NCBI GenBank assembly: GCA_020283715.1
Contig: JAIQCW010000095.1
Coordinates: 1-35,369 of the forward strand
DNA: 35,369 bases
Source of the DNA: Cytauxzoon felis
Lineage: Eukaryota > Apicomplexa > Aconoidasida > Piroplasmida > Theileriidae
Direction: 5' to 3'
A program made the translations under genes and the position numbers. A model generated the notes under the pieces. That model did not search any database. It saw only the letters and a list, made by a program, of their open reading frames with translations, and had not been told where the DNA came from. How positions within the stretch are numbered: position 1 is the stretch's first letter; every line of letters starts with the position of its first letter. Of this stretch, positions 1 through 12,124 are shown piece by piece.

Positions 1-175
1 CAGTGTTTTGAGTAGTTGTACCGAATAATCCTCCAGTTGTAGTCGTCGTAGGTTGGGTTGAACCAAATAGTCCAGTACTTGCAGTGTTTTGAGTAGTTGT
101 ACCGAATAGTCCTCCAGTTGTAGTAGGTTGGGTTGAACCAAATAGTCCAGTACTTGCAGTGTTTTGAGTAGTTGT
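1..175. repeat. Tandem repeat coding GLFG units (81-bp and 75-bp periods)
   Basis: The segment beginning cagtgttttgagtagttgta starts at 1, 82 and 157, so the first unit is 81 bp and the second 75 bp. The 6-bp difference is two Thr codons in the spacer (gtcgtc present in the first unit, missing in the second). Both lengths are multiples of three, so the nucleoporin frame is kept. Confidence 0.9.
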
Positions 176-265
176 ACCAATGGTGGATAAAGGATTATTC
201 AACGATACATTCTGTTGGTTATTACTACCCCAAAATGTGTTGTTTCTGTTAGTATTTCCGAACAT
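1..265 (-). CDS. GLFG-repeat nucleoporin, N-terminal part (runs off left edge)
   Basis: The frame opens with ATG at 265 and stays open to the window edge, giving 88 residues. After a short Asn-rich start (MFGNTNRNNTFWG) the protein is built from GLFG units separated by Thr/Gln/Ser/Asn spacers: GLFGSTQPTTT, GLFGTTTQNTAST and so on. GLFG repeats are the hallmark of FG nucleoporins of the Nup98/Nup100/Nup116 class, which line the nuclear pore and bind transport receptors. The repeat region is a near-perfect DNA tandem repeat. The rest of the gene, including any autoproteolytic or anchoring domain, lies outside the window, so the exact nucleoporin cannot be named. It is divergent from EMC1 across about 680 bp. 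Confidence 0.85.
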   Translation of the reverse strand, partial: MFGNTNRNNTFWGSNNQQNVSLNNPLSTIGTTTQNTASTGLFGSTQPTTTGGLFGTTTQNTASTGLFGSTQPTTTTTGGLFGTTTQNT

Positions 266-946
266 CTTCCTATTAGGCGAATAACAACATTATATCCTTG
301 TGATAAAGGAATAAAATTAATAAATTGTCTTTGTTGTTATAAAGTTAAATTAACAAATAAATAGTCCAAAATATATTATAAAATATTTATGAAACTATAA
401 GTCATAATGATTGACAGTTATTAAATATCCTCAATTTTTTTATTCATAAACACCAATATTACATTTCATCATAAATAAAACCCGAATAGAATATTATAAT
501 AAATATAATATCAACAATACATTTAGATATTAATTTATAAATTATGGTTTACAATATATCTATATTCATAATCTTAATTTATACGAATATTATCTGTTCG
601 TTTGTGATGAGGCTTAACAACACATTTGTTATTAAATTATGGGAAGACCTTCTTTTTACAATATATTAACTTTATCATATTATTATAATTTGTTTTTTTT
701 TGAGATGGAAATGTATTGGTCATAATATGACTATAATTGTAAACTCAAATATTGTCATGGAATGAATTTGTCTTTTATAGTAAATGGATGAGTTTATTCC
801 ATTATTACTAACTACTTGTAACAATATAATATGTATCAATTTTTTGCCTAATCTTAATATAATCCGATGGAATATGATTTATCCTAATTAATAATTTAAG
901 TAGTTTTTGTTAATTGTTTCGGTTATTAAAATGTCTATAGTTTAAC
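266..946. other. Intergenic region between divergent nucleoporin and EMC1 genes
   Basis: This is about 680 bp of very AT-rich DNA between two divergent start codons, presumably the promoter region for both. No RNA gene or convincing coding exon was seen. A 41-codon open frame at 544-669 (plus) has a hydrophobic start but nothing else to support it. Confidence 0.5.
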
Positions 947-3900
947 ATGTCATTGATTGATAAATTTGTTAAATGTATTTTATTTACATGTTTTTTATGT
1001 AGTCTATCCTCTGTTAATTGCGACACCAGAGGATGGTATAAAGAGCAAATTGGAATTGTCACGTCTTCCGTAATTACTACTGACAATGTTTTGATTGTAG
1101 GTACTATTCAAGGAATTGTCGCAGCTATTGATACTGTAAACGGTATGTTAATATCTTCATTATGGAATTTAAATATTATTTTGAAAAGGTGATATTATTT
1201 GGAGGAACACGAGCGAAGATGGTCGTTATGTTGAAGATTTGAAATTAATAAGCTCAGATATGTATGTATTTGTTAAAAGGAGTAAATATGAAAAGAAATT
1301 GGATGCATTTTCCGAATTAGATTCCGTCTCTATATTAGGTGTGCGCGATGGACATTTGTTCTATAATGTGGAAAATTCTTTATTGGTAGATGAGCAAATT
1401 AACAAAGTTTTTAGCTTAGATGATATTCAAGAAACCGATAAAGCAGATTTAGTAAAAATAGATAGTGATGTTTTGCTACTAGATTCTACTGTATCTAGTT
1501 CCAGAGATAGTAAACATGATGGTGCCTGGTTGATTTTATTATCTAACTCGTATTTAAAGATGGTGAATCTAAATGACTGGTCCACACATGTATATAGATT
1601 GGATTTGAAAGAGGTAAGACCAATTAGAATTTTATTCGATCATAAAAAAAAGAGCTATGATTCTATTACTCATGATGGAAATATTTTATCATTTAACATA
1701 GTGCTAATGGATAACACTAACTTTTATGGTTTCCTAGCTATAAAATTCTCCTTAAATAGTTTCAAATTTAATCAATTCTTGGTAAGCAAACCATTTAGTA
1801 ACAAAAAGGCTCTGAAGTGTTTAGAATGCAAAGCCAGTAATACTGCATTTGCCCAGTTGTATGAATCAGACACAGGACATATAATAATGGTGCACTGGAT
1901 CGATAACGCCAGGGTATATAAGAAGGAAGTCGTTTTTGATTTGGTCGATCCGAAATTTGGTGATGGGTTTGGATTTTATTTTCATATAACTGGTAACGAT
2001 GGATATCAAACTTTTGTTGTGAATGAGGATACTAATGAAATTTTTGACGGTAAATTGGTTCATTCTAAGATTGATGATCTATTTATTATGAAAGATTCGA
2101 TGCATATTTACTTTAGGAAATCAAATAACACACCTGTTAATTCGAATGTACTAATGCTATCCGGAAATGTAAACAAAATGTCTGTATTGATGGAAGCAAA
2201 TGTATATGAAATTAAAAATGACAAATATCACCTCCTTAGCTTCAGTGATGGAATACTACACTTATATAAGAATTCAGAGCTGCAATGGGAAAGAGATGAA
2301 TCTTTATCTTTAGTAATTTCATCATTATCATCGAGTTATAATAATTCCAAAAATTATCAAAAGTCTAACGAAAGCGAAAATTTGTTTAAGATATATATAT
2401 TTGACGTTGAAGAACTAATTTATTTCTGGAACGTATTTCTAGAAAGGTTAATTAAATTCTTTAATGTTTTTCGCCTATTTTTAATAAACAAAGTTAATTT
2501 TGAAAAATATAAAATACCGTTGTTGAACGATTTTGCTCAAGTACTTTCCCGAACCATTGGTCCAGATGTTGAAGATTTTACCAAACATGAGCATCGCAAA
2601 TTCAAAGATTGGAAGAAGAAAACTATAAGTGATCATATATCATCCAATGCTCATCGCATATATGTAACTCCTTTAAGATCTCCTTTTAACAAATCACAAA
2701 ATAAATCTAACAACCATACCTACTTTTTCAGGGAAAATTCCTTGGATACAGTGTCAAGTGAGGGAAATGATAAGAAAGAAATGCCTGGTACATATTTGTT
2801 ATTGATGACAAATATTGGTAAATTATTATGCTTGAATGAAGATGGAGTTATTTTATGGAGACACTTGGTAACCGACCTCAAGGAAAATTTTTTAATGGAC
2901 AATAATAGTTTGTTAAAATGCAATTGTAACGGAAAGAATGGATATGGATATTTATTGGAAACTTCTGTCACTCGTAGAATGGTACAACGTCCAGTTTTAA
3001 TGTATGGTAATGGTAGAAGATGTAATATTCATAAAGTATCTAAAGAATTGGTTGTAAGCATATGCTCAGATATTAATGACACAAGCTATATTAAATGGTT
3101 CAATATTATGAGTGGTACTTTAGTACATGAAAAAATTGTGAAATTCACTGTTAAATACTCAATGCCTCTGTGGAATGAATATAACGATGTAATGAGTGGT
3201 TTTGTTCTTTTGGCTAATAACGATGTAGTGCAGATATTGGGTATTGATGAAATTATTAATCATTCAATTGGCGAATTTTTGGAGACTAAAGAGGTTGTAG
3301 TCGTAACAGCTAAAGAGAAGAATAAATATCAAGGGCTTAGAGTTTTATATGATTGTATAAATAAATCGTATTATTATAAGCATTTGTGGACTATAAACTT
3401 TTCCATAAATATGGATGTTATTGCTCTAGGTGTTCCGGAGCATAAAAATAGGGATACTTCATCTGTGATTGTTATGTCTGATTTAAATGTTTATCAAAAG
3501 TATTTAACCCCGCATAGTTTAGTTTTACTTACTAGGCATCATGATGGAGTAGTAATGCTTCACTTAGTTAACACTCTTTCTGGTAATATAATTTATGAAG
3601 AACTACTAGATCCAGATTTATCTGACCCAATACACATTGCTTTTCATGATAACACAATTGATGTTTACTATTGGAATGCTAGGCAAGTTAGATATCTGCT
3701 TCATAGCGTGGACCTAATATACAACAGAAGGTTAGGAATGTTTAATACACTATTAAACTATTTCAAAAGCGGTGGTAAGGGGGCGACGGTTGATGTTAAT
3801 ATGCAAACTATTCCAAACGTTACATCAAGCCATTATATTTATAGATTATTGAGCTTTTTTAATTGGAGCACCAAATATAATAATTCTAAAGAATATATAA

Positions 3901-4694
3901 GAAATCCTGCTGACGAATATAAAGACTGTATGGAACATCCTGAATTCAAATTGGAACCATGCAAGAATGATTGTCATAGTACAAACTCTGACGAAATAGT
4001 AGGTAATTCGGAAACAAATAGTGATCCCATGTCCAAATTTCCACTTGATAAAGCACTAAAAACAACTGCAAATGTATCAGAAGACAAAAGTTTTTATGTT
4101 ACAGATGATGAAAACACGTTAAACACTTTATTAACACCTGATGTTCTTATGCCAGTTCCACTTGTACGTGACTTTGTACTACCATATGAAGTAAGAATTA
4201 TGGGTGTGAGCATAACTAATGAAGGTACAACCGATAAAAGCTTATTGTTTGTTACTTTTGACCATCAAATTGTAAGCATACCCAAAAGCGATCTGTTGGT
4301 TAAGAACTATGAAAGGGGCGGATTTTCCGATAATAATCAACTAGATTACAGGATAGGGAACAGGTACTTTACTATGAACATGGAGGAAAGTTTTCATAAA
4401 ATAAACTACATTAATAAGTATAAGAATGAGTTTGTACAACACGGTTTCAAAAATGTCAATACACGAGGCATAATGTCAATGAGTACAGTGTTAGAATCAA
4501 CTACCATGGTACTTTATTATGGTTTAGATTTAACACTACTGCATGTATATCCTTTAGGCATCTATGACGATACCTCCAACTTACACAATTTACACTATAT
4601 GTATGTGCTCATCCTTATGTTACTTGTTATACTCACTTTCAAAGCATATAATAATTATATTAAATCATATATTGATCACTACGAATGTTATTAA
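947..4694 (+). CDS. EMC1: ER membrane protein complex subunit 1 (EMC1)
   Basis: Two exons, 947-1142 and 1189-4694, are joined by a 46-bp intron (gtatgt...aag) in matching phase, giving 1233 residues. The join restores the diagnostic EMC1 N-terminal stretch VAAIDTVNGDIIWRNTSEDG, matching the family pattern (A)LN.R.G.I.WR. A signal peptide covers about residues 1-25. The luminal part is a long beta-propeller-like region. The C-terminal EMC1 domain (DUF1620) is recognisable: FVLPYEVRIMGVSITNEGTT, then DHQIVSIPKSDLL and LESTTMVLYYGLDLTLLHVYP. A single transmembrane helix ends the protein (about residues 1203-1222). The EMC inserts tail-anchored and multipass proteins into the ER. It is longer than the human protein (993 aa) because of low-complexity insertions, for example an Asn/Ser-rich acidic segment before the last domain. 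Confidence 0.93.
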
Positions 4695-4738
4695 TTTAAT
4701 TTCCATATCTTTATTCTGTATTTGTTATTACACATTAA

Positions 4739-6346
4739 ATGTCTAAAAGATTCCATTCACTTATTAAACGAAGTTATCCAAATAATTTGTCGTATGTTTT
4801 CCCCCTAAGATATTAAACATAATATAATTAAAAGTATAAATTCTTTATCGCAAAAAGGACTATTAGTAGATAACGCGCCTCTCAGTCTGCTGAAGAGTAA
4901 TAATGAACTCATCAACATACTTAAAACTATAGTAAGTTTCCAATATTTAGTTGGTATATATAATTATTACTGACTCATTATATGAATGACCCTCAACTAA
5001 AATTCCACAGGGAATCTGTATATTGCCAGATGAGATTCATATAATGAGGAATCGATTTGGCATACCTACGGGTAAAGCTATGATACTGACAGAAAGAATT
5101 TCTAAACCAAGCTATGGCCTCAATTTTGATCGTGAATCTTACATCAATAGGACGTTGATGGATTCAGAACATGGATGTGTTAATCTTACGTCTAGGAGTG
5201 TGCAAAATTCTATTATAGATTGCCTGCCACAGGAAACTAGGCTTTATTTATGTGATGATCATGAAGTTAAATGCTTTGTTGAACAGTATGTTGTTGGATT
5301 TGTTTTATTATTGTAATGTTAGATGTGAAAGATTCCTGAGGTTTTCAGAGGATCTCAGGAAGCTTGCAAAACCGACTAATTTCCACCGAATTATCACTAT
5401 AAAGGGTATTCCAAAAAGCTATGGAAGATTAGAGCTAGCTGAGGTTGTTAAAATTCATGCTAATGTAGAGTTGGTATGTTGAAATAAATTGGATTTCACC
5501 AATAAATTAAAGTATGATAAATAGTCTATTATTAAACGAAATTTTACCAAAATATTACCATTTTAGTTTCCAAATAATATAATTTTTCGTTTCAAAAGTA
5601 ATGGAGAACAGGATAATGTGGCATGGGTTATCTGCAACGATGAAAAGGACGCCTTGAGATTAATCGCAAAAATACAGGTTAATATTTGGCCTTCAATAGG
5701 GTTAATCATCTGTTTAGGAAGTGTCTGTACCTAGAAGATATCAGTATGGGTCATTAATGGGTGCGGTGTTCCTATACGCTTCGAAATCTTCACTTTTTAT
5801 ATCTGACCCCTCGATAGATTTCATCACTAAAAGAACAAAATATCAGGTGTGTTCGGTTTTAAGATTCCATTTTAGCTATGAATCCATTAAATTTGATTAG
5901 TTACTGGATTTAATAATATTTTTAATGATTTGCCGTTATAACTATTACTATATTACAATATCCACAGGTATTTACAATGGGTTGGTGTAACGATGTTGAT
6001 GAAGAAGAACTTAAGTATTTGGCAAACAATCTAAAGTTCTATCCAAAGTCCATTAAAATGTTAAAGTTACAGTCTGAGGGAATAAATGAAACATGCGCCT
6101 TCATAGAGTGTGATCGTATGAGAAATACAAAAAAATTAATGATGAGACTACAAATACTGAAGAAGAGATGGAAAATACCCGAAACGTCGTCGTTCTTTGC
6201 GTATCCTAAGGCAGTCAGTAACGTAATCTTACACATCGAAAAATAATCAACTATAGGCTGATGTACATTGGGAATCACAAAATGGCTCGTATGATGATGA
6301 TGATCCTAGTTGTGACTCTGATTTGGTTGAACCTATAGAATATTAG
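4739..6346 (+). CDS. Putative organellar RNA-binding (RRM-like) protein, eight exons
   Basis: Exons: 4739-4791, 4835-4931, 5011-5285, 5323-5473, 5567-5677, 5718-5846, 5968-6222, 6257-6346. All junctions are GT-AG and keep phase, giving 386 residues. The basic, hydroxylated start MSKRFHSLIKRSYPNNL looks like a mitochondrial presequence. Two segments resemble weak RRM folds: around GICILPDEIHIMRNRFGIPT followed by GKAMILTE, and FHRIITIKGIPKSYGRLELA followed by VAWVICNDEKDALRLIAKIQ. No canonical RNP1 motif is clear, so the RNA-binding call is an inference from pattern. The last exon is acidic (YDDDDPSCDSDLVEPIEY). Without the last 34-bp intron the frame would stop at 6246. The uL3m gene follows on the same strand 83 bp downstream. 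The family was not recognised with certainty. Confidence 0.7.
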
Positions 6347-6429
6347 ACTCACTTCATATAAATTGTCTTTAAATTAAATTTTGTTAAGCAGTGTCAAATG
6401 TACATATTTTACGTAAATAAAAACGTATA

Positions 6430-7571
6430 ATGTTAAAATTATTAAAATCTAATGGTTTGAGCAGAACTTTTCCAAAAACATTTTCAACTACAACCGATCA
6501 GTGCCTGACCTCTCTGTGGAGACCTCATACTGCTAAATGGATTAAACGTATACAAAGAATAAAACAAAACAAAATATTTGAGAAATACTCAAATCCTGCA
6601 CTAAATGTACCCGAAACGGAAACGTTTACTCAAGAACAGGTAGATAATTTTAACATTACACCTATCAAGCCCATATGGAATACAAGAAGGTATGTCATAA
6701 ACATTCTTTAATCTTATAGCCATAAATATAAAATTACAATTGTTATGCTTTATTACTAAATATTTTGTAGTAAATAGTCATTTATTCCCAATTTAGGTGT
6801 GGAGTATTGGCTTATAAAATTGGTTGTATGTCCTTATGGGATGATTGGGGCGAAAGACATGCTGTAACTGTCTGTCATATTGATCGTTGTGTGGTTTTAA
6901 ATAAAAAAACTATAGCAAAGGATGGATATGAAGCTATTCAGCTTGGTCTTGGGTATAAAAATATTAATAGACAATCTAAGTCCAATTTGGGCAGGTTCAT
7001 AAAGCTCGGCGTTGGATCTAAGGATCATATTGCAGAATTCAAATGTTCTAGTGATTGTTTACTTGAGGAGGGTCATTATATTAGTGTTAGACATTTCACT
7101 CCTGGCCAATGGGTTTTCGTATCTGGATGGTCTAAATTCAAAGGATTTAAGGGTGCGATGAGGAGATGGCATTTCGGTGGACAGAATCAGAGTCATGGTA
7201 CAGAATGTAAAGCTCATAGCTCTCCAGGTTCTATATCGCAAGGTAAATCTGTACATGTAGTATGGAGAAATACCAAGATGGGTGGACATGTTGGACCAGA
7301 TCCAAGATGTACAAATTGTAGAGTTTTTAGAATAGAATCATATCGCAATCTATTGTTTCTTAAAGGTGCTGTTCCTGGAAATATAGGTAGTGTGCTAAAA
7401 ATTCGTGACGCTCACGGAATAAGCTCTAGGAAAAATAGAGGAATTCACATACATTATCCCACATTCATCCCTAAACCAAATATCCCATACCCTGTTACAT
7501 TGCAAGAACCACTAAAGGAACGAGATCCATTTTTGTTTGTTGAGGATCCAATGTATGATTATAAAAAGTGA
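6430..7571 (+). CDS. MRPL3: Mitochondrial 50S-type ribosomal protein L3 (uL3m)
   Basis: Two exons, 6430-6689 and 6797-7571, have a 107-bp intron and give 344 residues. The join reads NTRRCGVLAYKIGCMSLWDD, the start of the bacterial-type L3 fold (G.(L)..KIGM). Further L3 signatures follow: YKNINRQSKSNLGRF, FTPGQWVFVSGWSKFKGFKG, and the core RRWHFGGQNQSHGTECKAHS / PGSISQGK / KMGGHVG. The last matches bacterial RHGFGGG.ASHGS....GSIG / K.MAGHMG. The leader MLKLLKSNGLSRTFPKTFSTTT is basic and hydroxylated, lacking acidic residues, as expected for mitochondrial import. The protein binds large-subunit rRNA near the peptidyl transferase centre. Apicoplast location is less likely because there is no signal peptide. 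Confidence 0.93.
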
Positions 7572-7615
7572 ATGAGAGATCTTTTATTGTTGGTTGTACA
7601 TTCCCATTTTAAAGA

Positions 7616-9171
7616 ATGATCATATGTTTCTTGTTTTTAATTTTGTTATCGCATTATAATCATGCATTCCTTTTAAAAGATGGAGTATATAAGAGTATTG
7701 GTAAGCTCTATGGAAGTTCGACATTTAAAGGACCTGGAGCTAAAGTTGCGCTGAGAATAAAAGAACAATTTAGAGTTACGAGTGATTTTGAAGTTAGAAA
7801 TATAAGAAGAGGACTTAAGAAGTATAGAAGACAACAAGAAAAGTCACTATCTAGAGCAAGAAGAAATATTGTTGAGAGTGAAAGGAATATTGTAAATAGT
7901 CCACACAGTAGCAGAAATAGATATAAAAAAAAGTAAGTATAAAATAACCTATATCCTATATTATTTATAAATGTTTTACTTGTTTTTGCTGTATAACGTA
8001 TTTTATTATTTTAGGTCGGCCAAAAAGGTTTTAGAAGATCTACAAAACCCGTTTATAAAATACTTGTTACCAAAAAAGATTGAAAAGGCTCCACCTGGTT
8101 CTGAGAGATTAGGTTTGAGTTTAGATGTGGCAGCGAGTGTGTATGGAGGTATGTGTTTATTGGATGATCGCGATGTACGAAGGCGGCCTATAACATCCTT
8201 AGAATTCATTGGTAGTTATTATCATACCGATGATTTACCGTTTTTGGGATTACCAGAGGTTTGTTTAATTGGCCGTAGTAATGTAGGCAAATCTTCATTT
8301 ATAAATACTATAATGAGTTATATTAAAAATAAATCTAAGAAATGTGACTTAGCTTACGTATCAAAGACTCCAGGTTATACTAAATCTATAAATATATTTA
8401 AGGCGGTAGATAGAAAGGATTTTGGTATATTATCCATCGTTGATTTGCCTGGGTATGGTTATGCTAAGATTAAAGATCCAGATACTAGAAGTAATATGCA
8501 GCGTATATTACGAGCATATATAAGGAGAAGGAGAGAATTAAAGCTTGTAATTTTTTTAATTGATGGTAGTGTACCACCTCAGGACAATGATTATCAGGTA
8601 TCTGTGTCATTAAGAGAAATGGAAATACCTCATTTAATAATATGTACTATGATGGACAAAGTATCTATAAATAAAGTTCCATCACAGATATTATTATTTA
8701 GGCAAGCATTTAATATTGAATCACCATTTCCAATACCATACTCTAAGTATGGAGGATCCGATTTGGCTAATATTTGGAAAGCAATATTTGATGCTTGTAA
8801 TGATGAATTTGATATTAAAAAATTAAATATTACTGGTAAGCTTAAAAGTTCACTATATAACTTATTTATTTATATAAAACAAACCATCATTTTATTTAAT
8901 AATAATATACATAGATAAATTTGAAAACATACAATCTCCGGATTATAGTACATTTGTAGAAGGTCAAAACGCCATATCATTAAAAGATTTAAGGAAAATA
9001 GTATTCAAAAACTATCACTTATTGCCGGAAAGTATGAAGGCGCTTGATATAAGTAGACTAGAACGTGATCAATTATTGGACCTACTGCAAACTGCCGCTG
9101 AAAGATCAGAACAGATACAAAATAGACCACTAGATATCATAGAATTGAAGAATACAATCAAAAAAAAATAA
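7616..9171 (+). CDS. engB: EngB/YihA-type ribosome-assembly GTPase, probably apicoplast-targeted
   Basis: Exons 7616-7932, 8015-8835 and 8915-9171 join in phase to give 464 residues. The GTPase core shows G1 GRSNVGKS (about residues 192-199), a conserved Thr in SKTPGYTKSIN (G2 region), G3 DLPGYG (about 249-254) and G4-like TMMDK, the EngB arrangement. Bacterial and plastid EngB act in large ribosomal subunit assembly. The N-terminus has a hydrophobic signal peptide (MIICFLFLILLSHYNHAF) followed by a long basic, acid-poor stretch with many Arg/Lys, a bipartite leader typical of apicoplast proteins. The last exon adds an acidic, helical C-terminal tail (about 85 residues) not found in bacterial EngB. 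The gene is convergent with V-ATPase a, 130 bp apart. Confidence 0.9.
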
Positions 9172-9301
9172 AATAGATGGGAATAAACAAATATTCACCT
9201 AATCAAACTTAAATAATGTATATAAATATATATTTTATATTCAAATTATAGTATTAAAATTATGAGTGTAATCCTTATCATTATTAAGTTATCCAATAAA
9301 A

Positions 9302-12124
9302 TCAATCATCATCGGATGATTCTTCTAAAAATGTATGTATATTAAAAGGTTTAAATGGTTTCCCATCAGCCTTATAAAACTTATTTTGGAATTCTACCCA
9401 TTGAAGTCTAAGGGCATGTAAGTAACATTCTAATGAGTCCATACATAACATAACAAAAAAAGTTACAAGTGAAAACGCTATACTTGAAAGAAATAATGCA
9501 GGTACCTTTAATACCATAACCATTGATGAACTCAGAATATTAAACATAATTTGTTTAAAAAAAACTAATGAAAGTTGCTGATGTGATAATGAAAGGGCCC
9601 ATAAACGTAAATATGATGCTGTATTACTTATAGAACCCAATGAAAATTCGATAGTCTCTATAAATTGATGTATAAACAAATCAGCTACATTTACACCATC
9701 TTCCTTTGCAGAAACAGTATCATCATCCCTTTGTATAGTCACTGAATATTGAGATGTTTCTGATGGAATTTCATCCATACCAAGCTGTACCTTTTTAAAT
9801 TTACTCCTTAATCCATATGAATCTTCTTCAAAATCGTCATCTTTAGGAAAATTTGGTATACTATCTCTTGCAATAGCTTCTAAATCTTCACCACAATAAA
9901 CCATTTCATAATCTCTCTTTGAAGATGACTTTAGATGTAATTTCTTAGCCGTAGTAAAATATAATATCAATGGCTTAGGTAATAACATTAATGGTATAGA
10001 TAAAACAATTACAATCATCAAATAAAACTGTACATTTTCCTGCCCTTCATACATAATCTCATTTGGCTCCAGCCTTTTCATCATACACATATCGATAATA
10101 GTTGTTATTATACTAGGTTTAGCATAACCATTATTAACTGGTGTTAACCATTTATGAAGTATAAGAAAATTCATATACCCAACAAAACACGTCATCATTG
10201 CTAATTGAGGTAAAAATTCAAAAAAGAAATCAAGAAAGGAACGGAAGTATATAGTATTTAAACCCTTCAATATTATTCCCAAAGTCATTTGTAGAAACCC
10301 TACAATTACAGAAAATTTCATTTTAAAAGAATGCAAGACAACCTGTTCATTTTCAGCCCCAATCCATGCAGAATCTAAGCCAAAAGCTATGGGGAAACTA
10401 TGAACCGATGGTATCAACTCCTTCTTCCCTTTTACCAATACACTCACTCTATCTGCTAATTCACCATTTCTGAGTGGACCACCACCAGTTCCACCTTCTT
10501 TCCAACATGTCCCAAAAAATACATTAGGTATTGACAAAAAATCATTATACATAAATCCGGTATAAGTAGCCATTATACCCATCAATAAAATCATATATCT
10601 TCCATTCAAAATCATATTTGCGATATCGCCACTATATTTTCTTCTTAATTTTGGATATGAAAAAATTAAAAATAATCCAAACGCTGTAACACATAAACCA
10701 TGTGCTATATCCCCAAACATAATACCAAACAAAAATGGAAATGTTATAATTGTAAAAGGTGCAGGATTAACTTCCTTATATCTTGGTACTCCATATGTAT
10801 CAACTACACCCTGAAATGATTTAGATAATACATTCGTCTTGTTATAAGTAGGAGGTACTGTCTCAGCATTTGCCTCATCACCGTGTAATCCTGTAATAAC
10901 TTCCTGATTATCAACCAACAATAGCGCATGAACAGATCCCTGAGATTTTTCCGCCAACAAATGCTGACGAATGCTCTCCTCTTCATCTGCTGGAAACCAG
11001 CAATCAGCCCTTAGCGTAATGTCGCTACCCTCGAAATGATTTAGTATATAATATAGATACTTCTCCTTTTTGCAAAAAAGATACCATTCCTCGATTACAC
11101 TGTTTCCCTCAGGACGTATAACCTCAAGTAGACAACCAATTTCATCACGAAAGTATTTCTTATAAGCTTCTAATGCACGTTGTTTGTCTCTAATAATTTC
11201 CTCCAATTGGACAAGTCTTGAAAGGGCATCAGAAAGAGATTTTGCCCAATTAAACGTTTTTGCTTGAAACCCAGTACATAATTTTTTGATTTTGTTCAAT
11301 GTTACCGAATTGCCAGAAGATTGGCAATAGATGACAAATACGGTCTTATCTTCGTCTGAAGGTAAATCTTCAGCAGTCACTAATCCTCTAGACAATAATA
11401 CATCCTTTAAATCTGAAGTGTCGTGTAGTAATGTAAACACATTACCACGCATCGCCCGAAAAATTGCACGAGAAAAGGATTCCTTTTCATGAGTACTAAT
11501 TAGACCCGCTATATTAGTGAAAGATAATGATGACCGAGATGGAACTGTTGCAGAAGGTAGCAAATTGCTGTCCGGTGATAATGTAACCATCTCCGTATCT
11601 GATTCTTTACCCAATAATTGCTCATTAGAATCGGATGTATCATCTGTATTAAGTGAATTAGCATTGGCTAAATCAAAAGTTAGTGATTTACTTTCAATCT
11701 GAGGATTCAATTGTTTACGTGCCACAAGCATAACATAATATTCGTTCAATGCATCATCACGCTCGGACCTCAATAATAAATCATTTTCTTTGAACTTTTC
11801 AAACTGATCATATAACTTTATTAATGATTCCTCAACTTGGTCTAAGCGATACATATGGTCGTATTGTAAAAAATTGTCAATATTATGCTTAACAAGACGA
11901 GCGTTAGGCAATTTCGCAATTTCCTCATATAATACACGAATCATTCGTTCCATTTGATCTATACGCTGTACGTATTTCTTATATGGGCGATCCATACGCT
12001 TTTCATTCATGTCCACGTACTGTATATTGGCATGTCTTGCCAATAGATCAATACAATTACGAGCACGTTCATGAGGTATAACCAAGGTACCGCGCACCAT
12101 GGTCTCAGAACGAAATATACCCAT
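9302..12124 (-). CDS. VPH1: V-type H+-ATPase subunit a (V0 sector, 100-kDa type)
   Basis: One uninterrupted frame of 940 residues, slightly longer than the usual 800-860. The N-terminus MGIFRSETMVRGTLVIPHER matches the family start (..FRSE.M...L.....A), so the ATG at 12124 is secure. The N-terminal half is cytosolic and rich in coiled coil. The membrane half begins near the conserved stretch GVPRYKEVNPAPFTIITFPF with FGIMFGDIAHG, and FGLDSAWIG follows. The proton-translocating arginine lies in NTASYLRLWALSLSHQQLS (Arg near residue 840), as in yeast Vph1. Subunit a forms the proton half-channels next to the c-ring. The acidic C-terminus ends LEESSDDD. No intron was found. Confidence 0.97.
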   Translation of the reverse strand: MGIFRSETMVRGTLVIPHERARNCIDLLARHANIQYVDMNEKRMDRPYKKYVQRIDQMERMIRVLYEEIAKLPNARLVKHNIDNFLQYDHMYRLDQVEESLIKLYDQFEKFKENDLLLRSERDDALNEYYVMLVARKQLNPQIESKSLTFDLANANSLNTDDTSDSNEQLLGKESDTEMVTLSPDSNLLPSATVPSRSSLSFTNIAGLISTHEKESFSRAIFRAMRGNVFTLLHDTSDLKDVLLSRGLVTAEDLPSDEDKTVFVIYCQSSGNSVTLNKIKKLCTGFQAKTFNWAKSLSDALSRLVQLEEIIRDKQRALEAYKKYFRDEIGCLLEVIRPEGNSVIEEWYLFCKKEKYLYYILNHFEGSDITLRADCWFPADEEESIRQHLLAEKSQGSVHALLLVDNQEVITGLHGDEANAETVPPTYNKTNVLSKSFQGVVDTYGVPRYKEVNPAPFTIITFPFLFGIMFGDIAHGLCVTAFGLFLIFSYPKLRRKYSGDIANMILNGRYMILLMGIMATYTGFMYNDFLSIPNVFFGTCWKEGGTGGGPLRNGELADRVSVLVKGKKELIPSVHSFPIAFGLDSAWIGAENEQVVLHSFKMKFSVIVGFLQMTLGIILKGLNTIYFRSFLDFFFEFLPQLAMMTCFVGYMNFLILHKWLTPVNNGYAKPSIITTIIDMCMMKRLEPNEIMYEGQENVQFYLMIVIVLSIPLMLLPKPLILYFTTAKKLHLKSSSKRDYEMVYCGEDLEAIARDSIPNFPKDDDFEEDSYGLRSKFKKVQLGMDEIPSETSQYSVTIQRDDDTVSAKEDGVNVADLFIHQFIETIEFSLGSISNTASYLRLWALSLSHQQLSLVFFKQIMFNILSSSMVMVLKVPALFLSSIAFSLVTFFVMLCMDSLECYLHALRLQWVEFQNKFYKADGKPFKPFNIHTFLEESSDDD

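Noticed and set aside
544..669. A 41-codon plus-strand ORF with a hydrophobic start in the nucleoporin/EMC1 gap
   Set aside because: It is short, AT-rich and lacks any homology or splice context; a hydrophobic start is easily produced by chance in such DNA.
6223..6256. Ending the RNA-binding protein gene at the stop at 6246
   Set aside because: A 34-bp GT-AG intron leads in phase to a coding-like acidic last exon. The shorter form remains possible, but the spliced form was preferred.
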